Assembly: GCA_008017145.1 (NCBI GenBank)
Contig: SSGY01000031.1
Span: 1 to 8,983 of the forward strand
Length of the DNA: 8,983 nucleotides
Reading direction: 5' to 3'
Origin: Neisseriales bacterium
Lineage (GTDB): Bacteria; Pseudomonadota; Gammaproteobacteria; Burkholderiales; UBA11063
A program made the position numbers and the translations under genes. Shown in pieces: positions 5,823-8,983 of this stretch (positions within the stretch are counted from its first letter, which is position 1; every line of letters begins with the position of its first letter). Under the pieces are notes generated by a model that saw only the letters and a program-made list of their open reading frames with translations, did not search any database and was not told the DNA's origin.

Positions 5823-6679
5823 TGTGAAATAGAACCTGATATTTTACGTTTGCTCGGACTAGTCCGCAAGACATAAATAATCTGAGCACCTAAAAGTAGT
5901 ATTAGCACAGATAAGTAAAGCCACAGAAGAAAAATTGGCAACATTGCAAGCGAACCATATAACTGCTCATAGTCTTTTTGAAGATAATTCATCGATAAAC
6001 CAAACCCTAGCTGTAAAAAGATAAACGCAAGACTGGCGCTAGTTCCTGCAACTATTGAATGTAGCCACTTGACTTTGACACTTGGAATAAATTTATATAA
6101 AGAGATAAATGAAAACATTGTAATGATATTTGCAGAGAAAGTACCAATGTGCTGAATAAAAAATGACTCCGACTTCACATTATTATTGATAAACTCAGTA
6201 AAATACGCCACTATGTAAACAAAAATAGTTCCACCAATGAAAAAGCCAGTAAAAAGGGAGAGAGATAAAATAATCTTACGCTGCCGCCTAAGGTGCCACA
6301 TCTGATGAATATGCTGTTCAACGGAGAACATCATAGCATAACAAGTCACAATCAAGGAAATAAGCCCAAGCATTGATAAATGTCCAGTGTGCTTAAATGA
6401 GAACTGAAATAAATCATAAATTTGATTACCAGACTGGGGAATATACTGACTAAAGAAATAACGTTCGACATTAAATACAATATGTTCAGAAACTGGTAAC
6501 CAAGTACTTAGGCTTGCGATTGAAACAGAGAATGGAATAAATGCCAAGAGAAACGTATAAGCCAAGCTGCTACAACTACTTAAACCATTTGATTTAACAA
6601 AATTACGCCAAACTTTATGATTGAAATTAATAATTTGAATAAATCGTTTAGGTAATATACGCATGACTTTAAATAGCAT
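5819..6679 (-). CDS. YihY/BrkB-family inner membrane protein, first of a tandem pair
   Basis: This 286-residue polytopic protein is of the same YihY/BrkB family as the next gene. After a basic amphipathic N-terminus (about 4-30) come SSLAYTFLLAFIPFSVSIASL (37-57), a loop with YIPQSGNQIYD (79-89; its paralogue has FLPQTGGVLYK), a hydrophobic segment about 101-119, SVEQHIHQMWHLRRQRK (119-135), three more hydrophobic segments, and YGSLAMLPIFLLWLYLSVLILLLGAQ (241-266), the family C-terminal signature. The ATG is preceded by GAAGG with about 8-base spacing and lies 21 bases after the stop of the potD-like gene, so it appears to belong to the pot operon. Its function is unknown; the position suggests a link with the transporter or simply read-through expression. 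The tail after residue 270 is short, basic and polar. Confidence 0.85.
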   Translation of the reverse strand: MLFKVMRILPKRFIQIINFNHKVWRNFVKSNGLSSCSSLAYTFLLAFIPFSVSIASLSTWLPVSEHIVFNVERYFFSQYIPQSGNQIYDLFQFSFKHTGHLSMLGLISLIVTCYAMMFSVEQHIHQMWHLRRQRKIILSLSLFTGFFIGGTIFVYIVAYFTEFINNNVKSESFFIQHIGTFSANIITMFSFISLYKFIPSVKVKWLHSIVAGTSASLAFIFLQLGFGLSMNYLQKDYEQLYGSLAMLPIFLLWLYLSVLILLLGAQIIYVLRTSPSKRKISGSISQ

Positions 6680-6700
6680 TATTTAACCTTCAAGGATATT

Positions 6701-7771
6701 TTATAACCAACAGGCACCATTCATTTTAATCTCTGTCCACATTTCGTTTACTAAAATTCTAGTTTTAGGTGGATAAGCCTTAAAAACATACATTTTATTC
6801 ATGTTCTTAGGATAGATCCAATCTAAATTACGCACCGCAGGGTCTAGTTTTGCCACTGCACTATCATTCGGGACGCTTGAGCCTGTTAATGCGGATAACT
6901 CATAGGCACTCTGTGGGCTCAATGCCATGTTAATAAATGCATAAGCCAATTTATCATCTTTATTAAACACAGGGATAACCATATTATCTAGCTCATACAT
7001 ATTACCTTCTTTTTGCAGCATTGCATCTATATTAACCTTAGCATGCGAAGCTTTGGCATCTTGTATTGTTTTAAAGATATCAATTGAATAACTCATTGAA
7101 ACCCAAACATCACCACGCAAGAGTCCACGGTAATAGCTATCACTATCAAATTTTGCCCAATAAGGAGCTGCACGATCTATAACAGCTCGAGCTGCAAGCA
7201 AATCAGACTCTTTTTCTGAGTTAGGATCTTTGCCTAAATATAACAATGCCGCAGCAATTACATTTCGCGAAGAATCAAAAACAGTAACCTTACCCTTCAG
7301 TTTATTCAAATACTTAGGATCAAAAATCACCGCCCAAGTATCAGGGACTATGCCTAATTGACGTAATTTATCCTTATTATACGCTAAAAATACTGGAGTA
7401 TAAGCATAAGGAACTGAATATTTATTATCTGGATCATAGGCTTGATTAAGAAACTGCTTATTGATGTATTTTAAATTAGGTAATTTACTCTTGTCTAAGG
7501 GCTTGATTTTACCCATCAGAGCCAACTCTTCAACCGCATAACTAGTTGCAACAATGGTATTATAACCGTTTGCCCCAGCAACTATCTTTGCCAGCATTTC
7601 TTCATTATCGTTAAAGAAATTTTGCACTAAAGTACAGTTATTCTGATCGTCAAAACGCTTTACGGTACTATCTGCAATATAATTAGAACCAATATATAGG
7701 TTAAACTCATTAGCAGCAAAAGCCAGCTGATAACTAAATAAGCAGATTAATAAGTATAAGAATTTCTTCAT
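6701..7771 (-). CDS. potD: PotD/PotF-like periplasmic substrate-binding protein of a polyamine-type ABC transporter
   Basis: The 356-residue product has a signal peptide (MKK, hydrophobic core 4-17, cleavage likely after LAFA at 19). LLIC is not a good lipobox, so a soluble periplasmic protein is expected. The fold matches PotD throughout: NEEMLAKI (56-63), an ATSYAVEELALMGKIKPLDKSKLPNL run (75-100), YDPDNKYSVPYAY (112-124), FDSSRN (165-170) and LDNMVIP (261-267). Several E. coli PotD polyamine-contact positions differ by manual alignment: the D168/E171 pair reads S167/N170, W229 reads Y228, W255 reads E260 and Y293 reads S299, while D257 is kept as D262. The ligand may therefore differ from spermidine/putrescine. 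Two Cys in the mature protein (C46, C354) could pair. It starts 9 bases after the potC stop with an AGG overlapping that stop, consistent with the potB-C-D order. Confidence 0.85.
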   Translation of the reverse strand: MKKFLYLLICLFSYQLAFAANEFNLYIGSNYIADSTVKRFDDQNNCTLVQNFFNDNEEMLAKIVAGANGYNTIVATSYAVEELALMGKIKPLDKSKLPNLKYINKQFLNQAYDPDNKYSVPYAYTPVFLAYNKDKLRQLGIVPDTWAVIFDPKYLNKLKGKVTVFDSSRNVIAAALLYLGKDPNSEKESDLLAARAVIDRAAPYWAKFDSDSYYRGLLRGDVWVSMSYSIDIFKTIQDAKASHAKVNIDAMLQKEGNMYELDNMVIPVFNKDDKLAYAFINMALSPQSAYELSALTGSSVPNDSAVAKLDPAVRNLDWIYPKNMNKMYVFKAYPPKTRILVNEMWTEIKMNGACWL

Positions 7772-7780
7772 CTTTGTTGC

Positions 7781-8554
7781 CTATTTAAAAAGCTGTGGCG
7801 AAATCTTAGTCGCAATCGAAGTTAGGATTAGAGTACAAATAATAATCACCGTTGAAGCAGCATTTACCTCAGGAGTAACACCCATTTTCAGCATTGAATA
7901 AATTGCTAATGGTAAAGTAGAAGAGCCAACCCCAGCAGTAAAGAAGGTAATTACAAAATCATCTAAGGATAAAGTGAACGCCATTAACCATCCCGCAATA
8001 ATTCCCGGTAAAATAGTTGGAATTAAAACAGAGAAAAATGCACGTACTGGCGAAGCGCCCAAATCACGAGCAGCATCTATCAAACTATCATCCATCCCAT
8101 GCATACGGGTTTTTACTGCAATAGTAACAAAAGATAGACAAAACGCGATATGCGCCAAAGTAATTGAAATCATTCCCAAGCTAAAATTAATTAGTAAGAA
8201 AAAAAGCAATAGTGATACGCCAACCAATAATTCAGGTGCAGCCACAGGAATCATAACCAAGGTTGAAAGTAATGGAACCTTATATTTGTGCAACGCCACT
8301 CCCGCCAACGTACCTAAAATAACAGAGACCGTACTAGCTATCAAGGCGATAATCACCGAATTAATTGCCGCACCGATTAATTGTTTGTCTGCAAAAAGGA
8401 CTTTATACCATTTTAGTGTAAATCCTACCCACCCGACATTTACTCGTGAATCATTAAACGAATATACAATCAAAATCAACAATGGCACGTAAAGAAACAA
8501 GTACACTAGAGTTCCGGAGAAGACAAGGCTTTTTGATAATTTACTTCCGTGCAT
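7781..8554 (-). CDS. potC: Spermidine/putrescine-type ABC transporter permease PotC
   Basis: This 257-residue inner-membrane permease pairs with PotB and an ATPase (PotA, not in the window). Features: a first hydrophobic segment ending VPLLILIVYSFNDSRVN as in PotC, a periplasmic loop with FTLKWYKVLF, about five further hydrophobic segments, and the cytoplasmic EAA loop DAARDLGASPVRAFFSVLIPTILPG, which docks on the ATPase. This is followed by GWLMAFTLSLDDFVITFF, typical of the PotC/PotI subfamily. The ATG at 8554 is preferred because GGAGGG lies 7 bases upstream. A GTG at 8569 in the same frame would add five residues but would place the Shine-Dalgarno sequence inside the coding region. The gene overlaps the end of potB by 14 bases. 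Confidence 0.93.
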   Translation of the reverse strand: MHGSKLSKSLVFSGTLVYLFLYVPLLILIVYSFNDSRVNVGWVGFTLKWYKVLFADKQLIGAAINSVIIALIASTVSVILGTLAGVALHKYKVPLLSTLVMIPVAAPELLVGVSLLLFFLLINFSLGMISITLAHIAFCLSFVTIAVKTRMHGMDDSLIDAARDLGASPVRAFFSVLIPTILPGIIAGWLMAFTLSLDDFVITFFTAGVGSSTLPLAIYSMLKMGVTPEVNAASTVIIICTLILTSIATKISPQLFK

Positions 8555-8983
8555 ATTTAAGCCCTCCACTACGACTAGCTAGAAAACCAACAAACAGTGA
8601 AATTGCCAATACCGAGCAAGTCATTACTATTGAAGTAACACTACCTAATGGCCAATTCATAGTTTGCAAAAATTGTTGTTTAATCAGATTACCAATCATC
8701 ATTGAACAATTATTACCGACTAATTCTGGCACAACAAACATTCCGATACACGGGATAAATACCAATCCGCAACCTGCCAAAATACCCGGTAAACTCAATG
8801 GAATAGTCACCTGCCAGAATGACTTAGCTTTAGTTGCACCCAAATCACGGCTAGCTTCCAATAAAGCTACATCATGCTTTTCTAAATTAGCATAGAGCGG
8901 TAAAATCATAAACGGTAAATTGATATAGACCAGACAAATCACCACTGCAGCTGAAGAAAAAAGTAAATCGACTGGTGCAAAAC
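8541..8983 (-). CDS. potB: Spermidine/putrescine-type ABC transporter permease PotB, C-terminal part (5' end outside window)
   Basis: The frame is open to the right edge, so about 147 C-terminal residues are seen and the gene begins beyond 8983. They include the family segment VVICLVYINLPFMILPLYANLEKHD, the EAA loop LLEASRDLGATKAKSFWQVTIPLSLPGILAGC that contacts the ATPase, a FIPCIGMFVVPELVGNN stretch, IGNLIKQQF, and NWPLGSVTSIVMT leading into the last membrane helix. All parallel the E. coli PotB C-terminus. The protein ends in a short basic tail (GGLKYARK). The usual operon order would put potA and the rest of potB just outside the window. A GTG inside the frame at 8945 is not the start. 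Confidence 0.93.
   Translation of the reverse strand, partial: FAPVDLLFSSAAVVICLVYINLPFMILPLYANLEKHDVALLEASRDLGATKAKSFWQVTIPLSLPGILAGCGLVFIPCIGMFVVPELVGNNCSMMIGNLIKQQFLQTMNWPLGSVTSIVMTCSVLAISLFVGFLASRSGGLKYARK
8562..8567 (-). promoter_or_regulatory. Ribosome binding site setting the potC start
   Basis: GGAGGG on the minus strand lies inside the end of potB, 7 bases before the ATG at 8554. It is the strongest Shine-Dalgarno match I saw in the window and decides between the two in-frame starts of potC. Confidence 0.75.

Noticed and set aside
7974..8492. Long plus-strand open frame (172 codons) opposite potC
   Set aside because: It lies wholly antisense to a clear PotC permease, its protein shows no known family pattern, and such frames arise from the codon bias of the real gene.
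8482..8895. Plus-strand open frame of 137 codons opposite potB
   Set aside because: Antisense shadow of PotB. The EAA motif and membrane segments are in the minus-strand frame.

Overview
The window is AT-rich bacterial chromosome, tightly packed with ordinary genes. There is no sign of phage, insertion sequence, CRISPR, rRNA or tRNA. The MetK, PotB/C and RimI proteins read as proteobacterial. MetK in particular reads, from memory of family sequences, like those of Neisseriales (Betaproteobacteria), so a low-GC Neisseriales-type organism is my best guess. No database search supports this.

Left arm, plus strand (1-2734): the C-terminal end of phosphate acetyltransferase (pta), then an acetate-kinase-family gene whose active-site motifs are almost all degraded, then tsaB (tRNA t6A synthesis) and rimI (N-terminal acetylation of ribosomal protein S18). 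The last three genes are packed with a 2-base gap and a 23-base overlap, so they look like one transcription unit with translational coupling. The pta product, acetyl phosphate, would normally go to AckA, but the adjacent homologue looks unable to phosphorylate acetate.

Right arm, minus strand, read from 8983 down to 2731: potB (5' end outside the window), potC, a potD-like periplasmic binding protein, and two tandem YihY/BrkB-family membrane proteins. These form one compact operon with overlaps of 14 and 4 bases and gaps of 9 and 21 bases. The polyamine-contact positions of the PotD-like protein are mostly changed, so its substrate may not be spermidine or putrescine. After a 192-base gap with nested inverted repeats comes metK (S-adenosylmethionine synthetase). 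After a hairpin that could be the metK terminator comes a secreted protein of the periplasmic cyclohexadienyl/arogenate dehydratase (PheC) type. That gene meets rimI tail to tail with a 4-base overlap.

The items most worth a second look are the catalytically stripped AckA homologue between pta and tsaB, the structured leader of metK, the PotD-like protein with an altered pocket, and the YihY pair in a transporter operon. No gene-free stretch exceeds 300 bases. The two largest gaps (3463-3590 and 4755-4946) are described as features.
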